From Curtobacterium pusillum (GTDB lineage Bacteria > Actinomycetota > Actinomycetes > Actinomycetales > Microbacteriaceae): DNA of 64,000 nucleotides. The position numbers and the translations under genes were made by a program. The stretch lies in NCBI RefSeq assembly GCF_013359865.1, contig NZ_JABMCE010000059.1, positions 26,761 through 90,760 on the forward strand. Direction: 5' to 3'. The notes beneath the pieces were generated by a model. The model saw nothing but the letters and a program-made list of their open reading frames with translations. It did not search any database and was not told the origin of the DNA. Of the stretch, positions 45,172-56,054 are shown one piece after another (within the stretch, counting starts at the first letter, position 1; the number at the start of each line of letters is the position of its first letter).

Positions 45172-45184
45172 CGGGCCTCCAGTC
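45165..45184. repeat. GGAGGCGCGG half copy at the lnt start
   Basis: On the minus strand ACTGGAGGCCCGGTGCGGGT matches the half element at 8955 with one substitution (GGCGCGG to GGCCCGG). Its GGAGG and GTG serve as ribosome-binding site and start codon of lnt. Confidence 0.6.
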
Positions 45185-47627
45185 AGACCGTCGCGTAGGC
45201 GACGATGCCGCGGCGTACCGCGTCCGTCGCCCGTCGGGCGGTCTGGGCGAGGTCCTCGTCGCCCGCGTTCCGGATCTGGTCGAGCAGGTCGATGACCTGC
45301 TTCGACCAGCGCACGAAGTCCCCCGCGGGCAGGTCGAGCGTCCGCAGCACGTCGTCGAGCGCCGAGCCCGACGCCCACCGGAACATCCCGACCGCCATCG
45401 CCGGGGTCGGCGGCTGCGACCCCGCGAGCCGGGCGTCGCGCTCGATGTCGTCGAGGCGCGCCCAGATGGTGAGCGTGTCGTCGAGGGCCGGTCGGAACGC
45501 GCCGCGGGGCAGGGCGTGCTCGGTGCCGGGCGCGTCCTCGCGACGGGGCTGGTACACGATCGTGGCCGCCATCGCGGCGAGTTGCGCGGGGGTGAGGTCC
45601 TTCCAGACCCCGGCCTCGAGGCACTCGGCGACGAGCAGGTCCCGCTCGCCGTAGATCCGCTGCAGCCGCCGACCGCCGGCCGCGACGGTGGCCTCGCCGT
45701 TGCCGGTGTCGACCAGGTACCCGAGCTGCAGGAGCACGTCCGTCACCCGGTCGAAGGTCGTGGCGACCGCGCCCGTGCGCGAGCGGATCTGCTGCACCAG
45801 CTTGTCGTTGGCACGCTTCAGCTTGTACCAGCGCTCGGACCAGCGGGCGTGGGCTTCACGGTCGGGGCAGGCGTGGCAGGGGTGGCGCTGCATGCGGCGG
45901 CGGACGTCGGTGATGGCCGCCTGGCGTTCGGCGCGGGCACCGTGCGAGGCCTCCCGCCCGCCGGGCACGTTCGTCCGTTCGAGGTCGGAGAGCTCACGAC
46001 GGAGCGCCGCGTACTCGGTGAAGTCGCCGAGGTGGCACTGCATCGCCTGCCGGTACCCGTCGAGGGACTCCTGCTGCGACCGCACCTTGCGTGCGAGGTC
46101 GACCACCGAGCGGTCCGCCTGGAACTGCGCGAACGACGTCTCGAGGACCTCGCGCGTCCGCTGCCGGCCGAACTGCTCGATGAGGTTCACGGCCATGTTG
46201 TAGGTCGGCTTGAACGACGAGTTGAGCGGGTACGTCCGCCGGCTCGCCAACGACGCCACTGCTTGCGGGTCGAGCCCGTCGGACCACTGGATGACCGAGT
46301 GGCCCTCGACGTCGATGCCGCGACGTCCAGCACGACCGGTGAGCTGCGTGTACTCCCCCGGCGTGATCGGCACCCGGGCCTCGCCGTTGAACTTCTCGAG
46401 CTTCTCGAGCACGACCGTCCGCGCCGGCATGTTCACACCGAGCGCCAGGGTCTCCGTCGCGAACACGACCTTCAGGAGCTTGCGCTGGAAGAGGTCTTCC
46501 ACGACCTCCTTGAACGCGGGCAGGAGCCCGGCGTGGTGCGCGGCGACACCCCGTTCGAGCCCCTCGAGCCACTCCCAGTACCCGAGCACGGCAAGGTCCT
46601 CGTCGAGCAGCGTGCGGCAGTGGTACTCGGCGGTCTCGCGGATCTCGTTGCGCTCGTCACTCGTGGTGAGCGACAGACCGGACCGCAGCACGTTGCGGAC
46701 ACCCTGGTCGCACCCGGCGCGGCTGAACACGAAGAAGATCGCCGGCAGCAGCATCCGCTCGTCGAGCATGTGCGCGATCCGCTCGCGGTGGAGCTTCTCG
46801 GTGCGCGGGCCGCGACGCTCCGGGTAGCCGCCGCGACCACGCCGTCCTCGGTGCCCGCCGCCGTGCCGCTCGCTGCGGGACGCTCCGCCGACGAGCCGCA
46901 GCAGTTCGGGGTTCACCCGGTTCGTCGCCGCCGCGCCGCTCGAGTCGAACAGGTCGACCATCTTCGACCCGACGAGCACGTGCTGTTCGAGCGGCACCGG
47001 ACGGTCCTCGGACACGATGACGTCGGTGTCGCCCCGGACCGTCTGCAGCCAGTCGCCGAACTCCTCGGCGTTGGACACCGTCGCGCTGAGGGACACCAGG
47101 CGGACCTCGGTCGGGAGGTGCAGGATGACCTCTTCCCACACCGCCCCACGGAACCGGTCGGCGAGGTAGTGCACCTCGTCGAGGACCACCCAGGCGAGGT
47201 CGTCCAGCAGGTCGGAGTCCGCGTAGATCATGTTGCGGAGCACCTCGGTCGTCATCACGACCACCCGGGCGCGCGGGTTCACGTTCGTGTCGCCGGTGAG
47301 GAGCCCGACCTCGGAGTCGCCGTACACGTCCACCAGCTCGGCGTACTTCTGGTTGCTGAGCGCCTTCATCGGCGTCGTGTAGAACACCTTCGCCGTCGGC
47401 TGCCGCATCGCCAGCCAGATCGCGAACTCGGCCACGATCGTCTTGCCGGCCCCCGTCGGCGCGGCCACGAGCACGCTGCGGCCCTGGTCGAGGGCGTCGC
47501 ACGCGGCGAGCTGGAAGGGGTCGAGGTCGAACCGCAGGTCGGCGCGGAAGAGTTCGAGGTTCCGGGAGCGGTTCCGGACCTTCGCCGCCCGGAACCGCTC
47601 GGCGGCGCTCGGCTCGGCGGAGGTCAC
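45183..47627 (-). CDS. helY: DEAD/DEAH box helicase, HelY/Ski2-like
   Basis: 814-aa superfamily 2 helicase. Walker A APTGAGKTIVAEFA (near 48-61), motif II DEVHY, the SLSATV motif and TGRAGRRGID identify a Ski2/Mtr4-like RNA helicase; in the mycobacterial cluster it is called HelY. The C-terminal half holds a CHACPD...CP-type Cys/His stretch. GTG start overlaps the tatC stop by 4 nt. Order pafB-pafC-tatC-helicase is conserved in actinobacteria. Probable role in RNA processing; not proven. Confidence 0.93.
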   Translation of the reverse strand: MTSAEPSAAERFRAAKVRNRSRNLELFRADLRFDLDPFQLAACDALDQGRSVLVAAPTGAGKTIVAEFAIWLAMRQPTAKVFYTTPMKALSNQKYAELVDVYGDSEVGLLTGDTNVNPRARVVVMTTEVLRNMIYADSDLLDDLAWVVLDEVHYLADRFRGAVWEEVILHLPTEVRLVSLSATVSNAEEFGDWLQTVRGDTDVIVSEDRPVPLEQHVLVGSKMVDLFDSSGAAATNRVNPELLRLVGGASRSERHGGGHRGRRGRGGYPERRGPRTEKLHRERIAHMLDERMLLPAIFFVFSRAGCDQGVRNVLRSGLSLTTSDERNEIRETAEYHCRTLLDEDLAVLGYWEWLEGLERGVAAHHAGLLPAFKEVVEDLFQRKLLKVVFATETLALGVNMPARTVVLEKLEKFNGEARVPITPGEYTQLTGRAGRRGIDVEGHSVIQWSDGLDPQAVASLASRRTYPLNSSFKPTYNMAVNLIEQFGRQRTREVLETSFAQFQADRSVVDLARKVRSQQESLDGYRQAMQCHLGDFTEYAALRRELSDLERTNVPGGREASHGARAERQAAITDVRRRMQRHPCHACPDREAHARWSERWYKLKRANDKLVQQIRSRTGAVATTFDRVTDVLLQLGYLVDTGNGEATVAAGGRRLQRIYGERDLLVAECLEAGVWKDLTPAQLAAMAATIVYQPRREDAPGTEHALPRGAFRPALDDTLTIWARLDDIERDARLAGSQPPTPAMAVGMFRWASGSALDDVLRTLDLPAGDFVRWSKQVIDLLDQIRNAGDEDLAQTARRATDAVRRGIVAYATV

Positions 47628-48445
47628 AGCCCGTACTCTTCGTCGAGCTTCGCCTGGCGCTTCGCCGTCCCTCGGTCGTGGAACCACGCGACCGCGCACG
47701 CCGCGACGTACAGCACGATCATCGGAACGGCGAGCAGGAACATCGAGATGATGTCGGCGCTCGGCGTGACGATCGCACAGAACACCAGGATGCAGAGGAT
47801 CGCCACGCGCCAGGACCTGATGATCGACGACGCCGACAGCACGCCGACGAAGTTGAGGAGCACGAGGAACACCGGCAGCACGAACGCGATGCCGACGGCC
47901 ACGATGAGCTTGATGACGAAGTCGTAGTACGCCTTCGCATCGACGATCGAGGTGTCCTGCGACGACACGAAGCTGCCGAGGATGCCCACCACGTGCGGCA
48001 GGATGTACCACCCGAACCAGCAGCCCGCGAAGAACAGCGGGATCGCGGTACCGAGGAACCCGAACACGTACTGCTTCTCGCGCCGGACGAGCGCCGGGAC
48101 GATGAACGCCCAGATCTGGTACAGCCAGACCGGACTCGAGATGACGACGCCGATCGTGATCGCGATCTGCAGCCGCAGGTCGAACGCGCCGGTGATCATC
48201 GGGAAGTTCAGCTCCGCCGTGTGGCCGCCGACCTTCGCGAGCTCGGCCACGGGGGAACGCAGCGAATCGAGCACGAACGGCGTGAGGAACCATCCGCCGA
48301 CCGCGCAGACCGCCACCGCGATGACGGCCTTGAACAGGCGATTGCGCAGCTCGATGAGGTGCTGCCCGAGCGACATGCGGCCCTCGGTGTCCTTCGTCGG
48401 ACGTCCGGTCCGCCTCGCTCGCCCGCGCGCGGTCGTCGAAGCCAT
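47624..48445 (-). CDS. tatC: Twin-arginine translocase subunit TatC
   Basis: 273-aa membrane protein with six helices. The N-terminal MSLGQHLIELRNRLFKA segment (starting near residue 24) is the TatC signature that binds twin-arginine signal peptides, and the YQIWAFIVPALVRREK loop is conserved. About 23 basic residues precede the family start. The ATG lies 7 nt after TAGGAT with no Shine-Dalgarno. tatA, usually between pafC and tatC, is absent here. Confidence 0.95.
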   Translation of the reverse strand: MASTTARGRARRTGRPTKDTEGRMSLGQHLIELRNRLFKAVIAVAVCAVGGWFLTPFVLDSLRSPVAELAKVGGHTAELNFPMITGAFDLRLQIAITIGVVISSPVWLYQIWAFIVPALVRREKQYVFGFLGTAIPLFFAGCWFGWYILPHVVGILGSFVSSQDTSIVDAKAYYDFVIKLIVAVGIAFVLPVFLVLLNFVGVLSASSIIRSWRVAILCILVFCAIVTPSADIISMFLLAVPMIVLYVAACAVAWFHDRGTAKRQAKLDEEYGL

Positions 48446-48477
48446 GTGGATGATCCTACGGGACCGGGACGGACACT

Positions 48478-48509
48478 GGAGGCGCGGGGCGGGCCCGCAC
48501 CGCGCCTCC
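48478..48509. repeat. GGAGGCGCGG-family palindrome, copy 5
   Basis: Perfect 10-bp arms GGAGGCGCGG / CCGCGCCTCC around a 12-nt loop, with GTCCGTC following. It fills the 78-bp gap between the pafC stop and tatC start, where tatA is found in related genomes. Confidence 0.85.
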
Positions 48510-48523
48510 CGTCCGTCGCACGC

Positions 48524-49495
48524 TCAGTCGGCGGCGAGGGCCGCCGCGGCGAACTCGCGGACGGCCGCGCGCGCTGCCGGCGGGTCGAGCACCACGGCGC
48601 GCCCCGGCAGACCGGCCACCAGTCGGACGACGCCGTCGAAGCCGTTCGAGGCGGCGAGGCGGATGCGCACCCGACCGTCGCCGTCCGGGGCATCCGCGGT
48701 GTCGGCGAGGAAGTCGGCCACGAGGGGCAGCGACGAGGAGTCGAGCTCGACCGTGACGATGACGTCCTCGGCGGCCTGCTGGAACAGCGTGTCCGGGATC
48801 ACCACGTCGTCGATCGACTTCTCCGCCGCACGCTCGTCGACCCGCACGCCGGACATCCGGTCGAGCCGGAAGGTCCGGAGTGCCTGACGGTCGAGGTCCC
48901 ACGCGCGGAGGTACCAGTCGGTGTCGATCGACTCCACGCGCAAGGGATCGACGCGACGGGTGCCGCCCTGGGTACGGGGGCCGGCGTACTCGAACGCCAG
49001 CCCGCGGCCGTCGGCCATCGCGCGGCGGATCGTCGCGAGGGCGACGTCGTGCAGGTCCTGCCCGACCGCCACGTTCGTCGCCGCTCCCCCGGCACCGCGT
49101 GACAGCTTGGCCATGAGCGCACGGATGGCGTCGCGGTCGGCGGCCTCGGGCAACGCCGACAGGTACTGCAGGCCGGCGATGAGGGCCGATGCCTCACGGG
49201 CGGAGAGCCGTGGGGAGTCGTCGATCGCCACGAGGTTGGTCAGGACGATCATGTCGTTCTGCTCGAAGTCGTCCCAGGCGATGTCGAAGAGGTCCCCGTG
49301 CTGGTACTGCATGGTCTCGCCGGGGACGCCGGACACCGCGATGAGCTCGACGGCTCGGCGGATCCGGGCCTCGGGGACGCCGAAGTGGCGAGCGGCCTCG
49401 GCCACGGAGACGCGCTCCCGGTCGATGAGGTACGGCACGAGGGCGAGCAGGAACGCGAGCTTGTCCTGCGCCTGGAGCGGTTGCTGCTCAGCCAC
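48524..49495 (-). CDS. pafC: WYL-domain transcription factor PafC
   Basis: 323-aa regulator with an N-terminal winged helix (about 10-70, containing VSVAEAARHFGVPEARIRRAVELI) and a WYL domain (about 140-225, with DWYLRAWDLDRQALRTFRLDRM). With PafB it forms PafBC, the activator of the LexA-independent DNA-damage response in mycobacteria. Start uncertain: GTG at 49495 has AAGGGG at 5 nt; ATG at 49501 is two codons earlier. Overlaps the pafB stop. Confidence 0.92.
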   Translation of the reverse strand: MAEQQPLQAQDKLAFLLALVPYLIDRERVSVAEAARHFGVPEARIRRAVELIAVSGVPGETMQYQHGDLFDIAWDDFEQNDMIVLTNLVAIDDSPRLSAREASALIAGLQYLSALPEAADRDAIRALMAKLSRGAGGAATNVAVGQDLHDVALATIRRAMADGRGLAFEYAGPRTQGGTRRVDPLRVESIDTDWYLRAWDLDRQALRTFRLDRMSGVRVDERAAEKSIDDVVIPDTLFQQAAEDVIVTVELDSSSLPLVADFLADTADAPDGDGRVRIRLAASNGFDGVVRLVAGLPGRAVVLDPPAARAAVREFAAAALAAD

Positions 49496-50507
49496 GGGCA
49501 TCCCCTTCGTGATCGGCGACCAGGGCACGCAGACGCTCCGTCACGCGGTCCCGGAGGTCGTCCGGCTCGAGGACCCGGACCTCGGGACCGAAGGCCGCGA
49601 GCTCTTCCGCGAGGATCTGCGGGTCGACGTGGTGGAGCACGAGCACACCGTCCTCGTCCGTCTCGGTGTCCCGCCGACGAGCGAGCCGGCGCTCGGCGTC
49701 CGACCCCGGCGCGACCCCGATGCGAGCGGTCCTGGCCGCCCAGATCCGCTCGAGCTCGGCCAGGGCACGTTCCCCTGCTCCCGCGGGGGCCGGGTGCTGC
49801 CCCACCTCGTACTGGGCGACGGGACCGACGATCCGCGACAGCAGGTAGTTCTTGTCGGTACCGCTCGCGAACTCGTGCGCGGCGAGCATCCACCTGCCGC
49901 CGTGCTGGACGAGCGCGAGCGGGGCGACCTCACGCCGACGGGGCTCGTGCTGCCCCGGGGTGATGTAGTCGAACCGCACCGCCGCGGCACGGTCGAGCGC
50001 TGCACGGAGCGGCTCGAACGCCACGTCGCGAGCGCGCAGCCGCGGTGCGTACGCGTCGACACCGAGGGAGCCTGCGCCGTCGTCCTCCGATCCGGCCGAA
50101 CGCACCTTCAGCAGGCCGCGGCGGGAGTCCGCGGACAGTGCGCCCTCGCGCCAGGCCATGGCCGCGAGCGACAGCAGCGCGGATTCGTCCGGGGTGAAGC
50201 GGACGTCCACGGGCAGGTCGTACTCGCCCTTGGGGATCCGGTACCGGAGCGTCTGGTTGTTGCCCGCCGCTCCCGGTGTCTCGATCGTCTCGAGCGGGAT
50301 GCCGAGCTCGCGGACGTCGTCCTTGTCGCGCTCGAACTGACGCTCGAGCGAGGCGTTGTCACCGCCGTTCGTGAACCGCTGGCGGTACCCCTGCACGTTC
50401 GCGAGGATCTCGGACTTCGTCAGGCCGGACTCCGTCGAGAGCAGCGCGAGCACCAGGCTGAACAGCCGTTCCTCGGCAGGCACACGGGGCACACGGGTCG
50501 CTGGCAC
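49488..50507 (-). CDS. pafB: WYL-domain transcription factor PafB
   Basis: 339-aa partner of PafC. The N-terminal helix-turn-helix (about 12-65) includes SLERQFERDKDDVRELGI, followed by a WYL domain (about 165-245, with GRWMLAAHEFASGTDKNYLLSRI). The GTG start has no Shine-Dalgarno but lies 6 nt after TAGGAT, consistent with leaderless expression. First gene of pafB-pafC-tatC-helY-lnt, all on one strand; pup and proteasome genes are not in the window. Confidence 0.93.
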   Translation of the reverse strand: MPATRVPRVPAEERLFSLVLALLSTESGLTKSEILANVQGYRQRFTNGGDNASLERQFERDKDDVRELGIPLETIETPGAAGNNQTLRYRIPKGEYDLPVDVRFTPDESALLSLAAMAWREGALSADSRRGLLKVRSAGSEDDGAGSLGVDAYAPRLRARDVAFEPLRAALDRAAAVRFDYITPGQHEPRRREVAPLALVQHGGRWMLAAHEFASGTDKNYLLSRIVGPVAQYEVGQHPAPAGAGERALAELERIWAARTARIGVAPGSDAERRLARRRDTETDEDGVLVLHHVDPQILAEELAAFGPEVRVLEPDDLRDRVTERLRALVADHEGDARG

Positions 50508-50513
50508 GAGCCG

Positions 50514-50519
50514 ATCCTA
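50514..50519 (-). promoter_or_regulatory. -10 element for leaderless pafB
   Basis: TAGGAT on the minus strand ends 6 nt before the pafB GTG. It is close to the -10 consensus and has no ribosome-binding site downstream. Confidence 0.5.
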
Positions 50520-50578
50520 CGGCAGCGCGGGTGCACCGGAGTGCACCCGCGCTGCGGTCCGTGGATGGTCGGACGAGG

Positions 50579-51508
50579 TCAGCTCGACATCTTTCCGAGG
50601 ACGTCGATCACGTACGCGTACGCGGTGCCCTGCTGGTGCACGATCGCGAGGACCTGGTCGCCGACGCGGTGGCCGAGGATGGCGTTCCGGACGCCTTCCT
50701 GCACCTGTCCCTTGGTCAACGGGACGGTCTGTGCGCCCGAGCCGTCGGTCCAGCTGGAACCGGCGACGGAAGCGTCGGTGCCCTCGGTGCCCCACGTGAC
50801 AGCCGTGTACTTGATGACGGCGGTGTCCTTCGCGGTCAGCTCGGCGCCGTGCCCCTTGCGGAGCAGGTGCGTCTCGTCCGAGGAGGGCGCGTTCCACGAC
50901 GGGATCGTGATGCCGGGCGCTCCGGACGGCGCGAGCACCACGGCTGGCATCCGGTCGCCGGCGAGCTGCGGTGTGCCGGTCGCGCGGGAGTCGAAGGCGC
51001 GCTTGACGTCGATCACGGCGACGGCGGCGTCCTCGGTCTTCTTCGAGGACGTCCCGGTGTCGCCCGTCGTCGAGGAGCTCAGCGCGCTCTTCGGGAGCGC
51101 GACGGCCAGGCGGTCCCCGACGTGCGCGCACTCGAGCGACGCCCCGAGCGCGCCGTAGTTGTCCGCGCCGGCGGTGATCGGGGCGGTCTGCCCGGAGTAG
51201 CCGCTGGTCTGCGCGACCTTCCCGGTGGCGCCGTCGACCAGGGTGTACTCGATCAGCACGGGTGTGCCGTCCTCGATCTCGCGCCCCGCGCCCTGCTTCA
51301 ACACGGAGACCTGCGTGCCCTTCGTGGTGAGGCCGCTCGGGACGTTCACCTTCGGCTCCTTGCCGAACGAACCGGTCGCGGTCACCGCCTCGGACGCGGC
51401 GCCCGGGGCGGCGCAGCTCGACGGCGTGGTGCCGGCTCCGCTGGCCGCGCAGCCGGTGAGTGCTGCGGCGAGGCCGATGGTGACCAGGAGTGCGGGGATG
51501 GTGCGCAC
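50579..51508 (-). CDS. FKBP-type peptidyl-prolyl isomerase lipoprotein
   Basis: 309-aa exported foldase. The signal peptide ends in the lipobox ALTGC (Cys20 in this start). Two FKBP-like regions follow: VLKQGAGREIEDGTPVLIEYTL (about 68-150) and a C-terminal one (about 215-305, VPLTKGQVQEGVRNAILGHRVGDQVLAIV). It assists folding of secreted proteins at the outer membrane face. GTG at 51508 has AAAGAGGG upstream; an in-frame ATG 11 codons earlier has none. Confidence 0.9.
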   Translation of the reverse strand: MRTIPALLVTIGLAAALTGCAASGAGTTPSSCAAPGAASEAVTATGSFGKEPKVNVPSGLTTKGTQVSVLKQGAGREIEDGTPVLIEYTLVDGATGKVAQTSGYSGQTAPITAGADNYGALGASLECAHVGDRLAVALPKSALSSSTTGDTGTSSKKTEDAAVAVIDVKRAFDSRATGTPQLAGDRMPAVVLAPSGAPGITIPSWNAPSSDETHLLRKGHGAELTAKDTAVIKYTAVTWGTEGTDASVAGSSWTDGSGAQTVPLTKGQVQEGVRNAILGHRVGDQVLAIVHQQGTAYAYVIDVLGKMSS

Positions 51509-51551
51509 GGACCCTCTTTCCGTTCGATGCAGGACGGGCACGCTGCGTAGC

Positions 51552-53353
<1,802 letters not shown>

Positions 53354-53393
53354 GGGCCACGAGTCTACCGGGGCGGTCCCGCCCGGTCCCGCC

Positions 53394-53465
53394 CGTACCG
53401 CCCGTCGCGCCCCGGGGCGTACCGCCCGTCGCGCCCCGGGGCGTACCGCCCGTCGCGCCCCGGGG
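53394..53465. repeat. Three perfect 24-bp tandem repeats
   Basis: A 24-bp unit (starts CGTACCGCCCGTC, ends CCCCGGGG) occurs three times without a mismatch, preceded by GGTCCCGCC imperfect copies and followed by decayed CGTTCCGCCCC units. It lies in the 273-bp gap between the divergent HAD and PAC2 genes, upstream of both. Candidate variable-number locus. Confidence 0.92.
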
Positions 53466-53626
53466 CGCTCCGCCCCGCCCGCGTTCCGCCCCGCCAGCGT
53501 TCCGCTCAGCGCGGACGGGCGGGCGCGAGGAGCGCCCACGGCCCTATCCTTGTTGCCTGAATCGTGTCCGGCCGTGCGCGGTCCGAACCCGCTCACGCCC
53601 CGCTCCACCACCAGGAGGTCCCGTCC

Positions 53627-54556
53627 GTGCCACAGCACTCCCCCTTCAGCGACGGCCGGCTGCTCGTCGTCGCGTTCGAGGGCTGGAACGACGCCGGAGA
53701 AGCGGCGAGCGGTCTCGCCAGGCGAATCGTCGAGTCGCTCGACCTCGACGAGCTCAGGGAACTCGACGGTGAGCGGTACGTCGACTACCAGTTCAACCGG
53801 CCCAACGTCGGCTCCGACGAGAACGGCGTCCGCGGTGTCCAGTGGCCCCGCATCGTCCTGCACGGCCCCGGCGCCGAGGGCCGCCCCGTGATCGGCGCCA
53901 CGGGCTCGCCGTCCGAGCGGGAAGTCTTCGTGCTGGTCGGCCCCGAGCCGTCCCGCACGTGGCGGGGCTTCTGCGCGGAGATCATCGACCTCGCGGACGT
54001 GTACTCGATCGACGCCGTCGTGTTCGTCGGCGCGATGCTCGCCGACGTGCCGCACACCCGCCCGATCTCGGTGTTCGTGTCGAGCGAGAACGCCGGCGTG
54101 CGAGCCGCGTTCGAAGTGGACCGTTCCTCGTACGAGGGTCCCACCGGCATCCTCGGGGTCCTCGCCGACGCGATGGACAAGGCCGGACTGACCACGCTCT
54201 CCCTCTGGGCCTCGGTTCCGCACTACGTGCACAACTCGCCGTCCCCGAAGGCCACCCTCTCGCTGCTCGACAAGATCGAGGAGCTCACCGACGTCACCGT
54301 CCCGCGGGGCAGCCTGCTCGACGACGCGACCGAGTGGGAGGAGGGCATCGACGCCCTCGCCGCTGACGACGAGGACATGGCGTCCTACATCGGGCAGCTC
54401 GAGCAGGCGCGTGACACGGTCGACTCCCCCGAGGCGTCCGGTGACGCCATCGCGCAGGAGTTCGAGCAGTACCTGCGGCGCCGGGAGCGCAAGGACGGCA
54501 AGGACGGTGGGACCGCCGGCGGCGAGGGGTTCCGTCCCCCGCAGCCCCCGCAGTAG
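53627..54556 (+). CDS. PAC2 family protein
   Basis: 309-aa protein of the PAC2 (proteasome assembly chaperone 2-like) family, with the opening VVAFEGWNDAGEAAS, then FVLVGPEPSRTWRGFC and GLTTLSLWASVPHYV. In archaea and eukaryotes relatives assist proteasome assembly; the bacterial role is unknown, and no proteasome genes lie here. GTG start with AGGAGG at 8 nt; a -10-like TATCCT lies at 53545-53550. The C-terminus is acidic then Gly/Pro-rich. Confidence 0.9.
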   Translation: MPQHSPFSDGRLLVVAFEGWNDAGEAASGLARRIVESLDLDELRELDGERYVDYQFNRPNVGSDENGVRGVQWPRIVLHGPGAEGRPVIGATGSPSEREVFVLVGPEPSRTWRGFCAEIIDLADVYSIDAVVFVGAMLADVPHTRPISVFVSSENAGVRAAFEVDRSSYEGPTGILGVLADAMDKAGLTTLSLWASVPHYVHNSPSPKATLSLLDKIEELTDVTVPRGSLLDDATEWEEGIDALAADDEDMASYIGQLEQARDTVDSPEASGDAIAQEFEQYLRRRERKDGKDGGTAGGEGFRPPQPPQ

Positions 54557-54577
54557 ACGGGGACACACCGACTGCCT

Positions 54578-54609
54578 GGAGGCGCGGCGCCGGCTGGCAC
54601 CGCGCCTCC
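54578..54609. repeat. GGAGGCGCGG-family palindrome, copy 6
   Basis: 14-bp arms (13 of 14 paired) GGAGGCGCGGCGCC / GGCACCGCGCCTCC with a 4-nt loop, 21 nt after the PAC2 stop. Confidence 0.87.
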
Positions 54610-54746
54610 CGTCCGTTCCGGGGTGCGCCGGGCGCGGCGCGCTCCCCGGGTTCCGAAATCTCGGCATCTCGCGCACGCCTGCGCGGCTCCGTCGAACCTC
54701 GGCGACGCGCGGACGGCGTGTCGCGGAACCCGAGCGACTGCTCCCG

Positions 54747-54773
54747 CGCGTGCCGCGCGTGCCGCGCGTGCCG
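54747..54773. repeat. Three 9-bp tandem repeats
   Basis: CGCGTGCCG occurs three times in a row just before the stop of mshC, in a gap of 253 bp that otherwise holds only copy 6 of the palindrome. Confidence 0.75.
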
Positions 54774-54809
54774 CGCTGGCTCCCTGGCGCGGCACGCGCT
54801 CGTCGCGCG

Positions 54810-56054
54810 TCAGCCCAGGCGGAGGCCGAGCAGGGCGTCGACCAGGTCGACGAGCTCCGGCGTGACCGCGGTACCGCCGGCGATCGCGGTGTCGACCGCC
54901 GCGACCGCCCCCGGCGTGTCGAGGTCGTCCGCGACGCGCGCCCGGACCCGGGCCGTCACCTCGGCGGCGTCATCGGCGTGACCGGCCGAGGCACCGGACG
55001 CCCACGCGTCCCACGTCGCCAGCCGGGTCGTCGCGCTGGTGAGCTCGGCGTCGAACCACTCCCAGTCGTCGGAGTACTTGTGCGAGAGCAGCGCCAGCCG
55101 GATCGCCCGCGGGTCCGCGCCGTCGTCGAGCAGCCCTCGCACGGTGACGAGGTTGCCGAGCGACTTCGAGATCTTCTCGCCCTGGTAGGCGATCATCCCG
55201 GTGTGCACGAAGGCGTTCGCGAGCGGCTGGTGCGCCAGGGCCGCCGCGTGGCCGGCACTCATCTCGTGGTGCGGGAAGATCAGGTCACTGCCACCGCCCT
55301 GCACGCTGATCGGCAGGCCGAGGCGGTCACCGGCGATGACGCTGCACTCGATGTGCCAGCCCGGTCGCCCAGGACCGACGGCGGTGTCCCAGCTCGGCTC
55401 GCCCTCGCGCGCGGCGCGCCAGAGCAGCGGGTCGAGCGGATCACGCTTGCCGGCCCGGTCCGGGTCGCCACCGCGCTCGGCGGAGAGCGCGAGCATCGTC
55501 TCGCGGTCGAGGCGGCTCTCGTCGCCGAGGGCCCAGGCCTCGGTCGGACGGTTCACGTCGAAGTAGAGGTCGTCCCCCTCGGACTCGGGCGTCGGGACCT
55601 CGTACGCGTACCCGGTCTCCTGCAGGAACGCGACGGCCTCGGCGACACGCTCGACCTCGTCCGTGACGGCGACGTAGTCGTCCGGCGGCAGGATGCGGAG
55701 GGCCTCCATGTCGCGGCGGAACAGGTCGATCTGCGACGCGGCGAGCTCACGCCAGTCGACGCCGTCACGGGTCGCCCGCTCGAGCAACGGGTCGTCGACG
55801 TCGGTGACGTTCTGCGCGTACTCGACCTCGAGCCCGGCGTCACGCCACACCCGGCCGAGGGTGTCGAACGCCAGGTACGTCGCGGCGTGCCCGAGGTGGG
55901 TGGCGTCGTACGGGGTGATGCCGCACACGTACAGCGCGGCACGCTCCTCACCGCCCGTGGGGTCGACGGGCTTGCCGGCGGCCGTGTCGTGCACGACGGG
56001 TCGGGGCGCAGAACCGGGGACTTCGGGGACGGACGGGGCCTGCCAGGCCCTCAC
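54810..56054 (-). CDS. mshC: Cysteine:GlcN-inositol ligase of mycothiol synthesis
   Basis: 414-aa enzyme joining L-cysteine to 1D-myo-inositol glucosamine with ATP, the third step of mycothiol synthesis. It is related to cysteinyl-tRNA synthetase: [17 protein letters not shown] supplies the zinc Cys and HIGH-like motif, GWHIECS and FPHHEMS the other zinc ligands, and KISKS the ATP loop. Shorter than CysS and without its C-terminal anticodon domain. ATG start overlaps the uppP stop by 4 nt. Confidence 0.95.
   Translation of the reverse strand: MRAWQAPSVPEVPGSAPRPVVHDTAAGKPVDPTGGEERAALYVCGITPYDATHLGHAATYLAFDTLGRVWRDAGLEVEYAQNVTDVDDPLLERATRDGVDWRELAASQIDLFRRDMEALRILPPDDYVAVTDEVERVAEAVAFLQETGYAYEVPTPESEGDDLYFDVNRPTEAWALGDESRLDRETMLALSAERGGDPDRAGKRDPLDPLLWRAAREGEPSWDTAVGPGRPGWHIECSVIAGDRLGLPISVQGGGSDLIFPHHEMSAGHAAALAHQPLANAFVHTGMIAYQGEKISKSLGNLVTVRGLLDDGADPRAIRLALLSHKYSDDWEWFDAELTSATTRLATWDAWASGASAGHADDAAEVTARVRARVADDLDTPGAVAAVDTAIAGGTAVTPELVDLVDALLGLRLG

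Noticed and set aside
43432..47927. Long plus-strand frames opposite lnt and the helicase gene
   Set aside because: Complementary-strand artefacts of GC-rich DNA with no recognisable domains or ribosome-binding sites.
53394..53465. CRISPR array
   Set aside because: The 24-bp units are directly adjacent with no spacers, and there are no cas genes.
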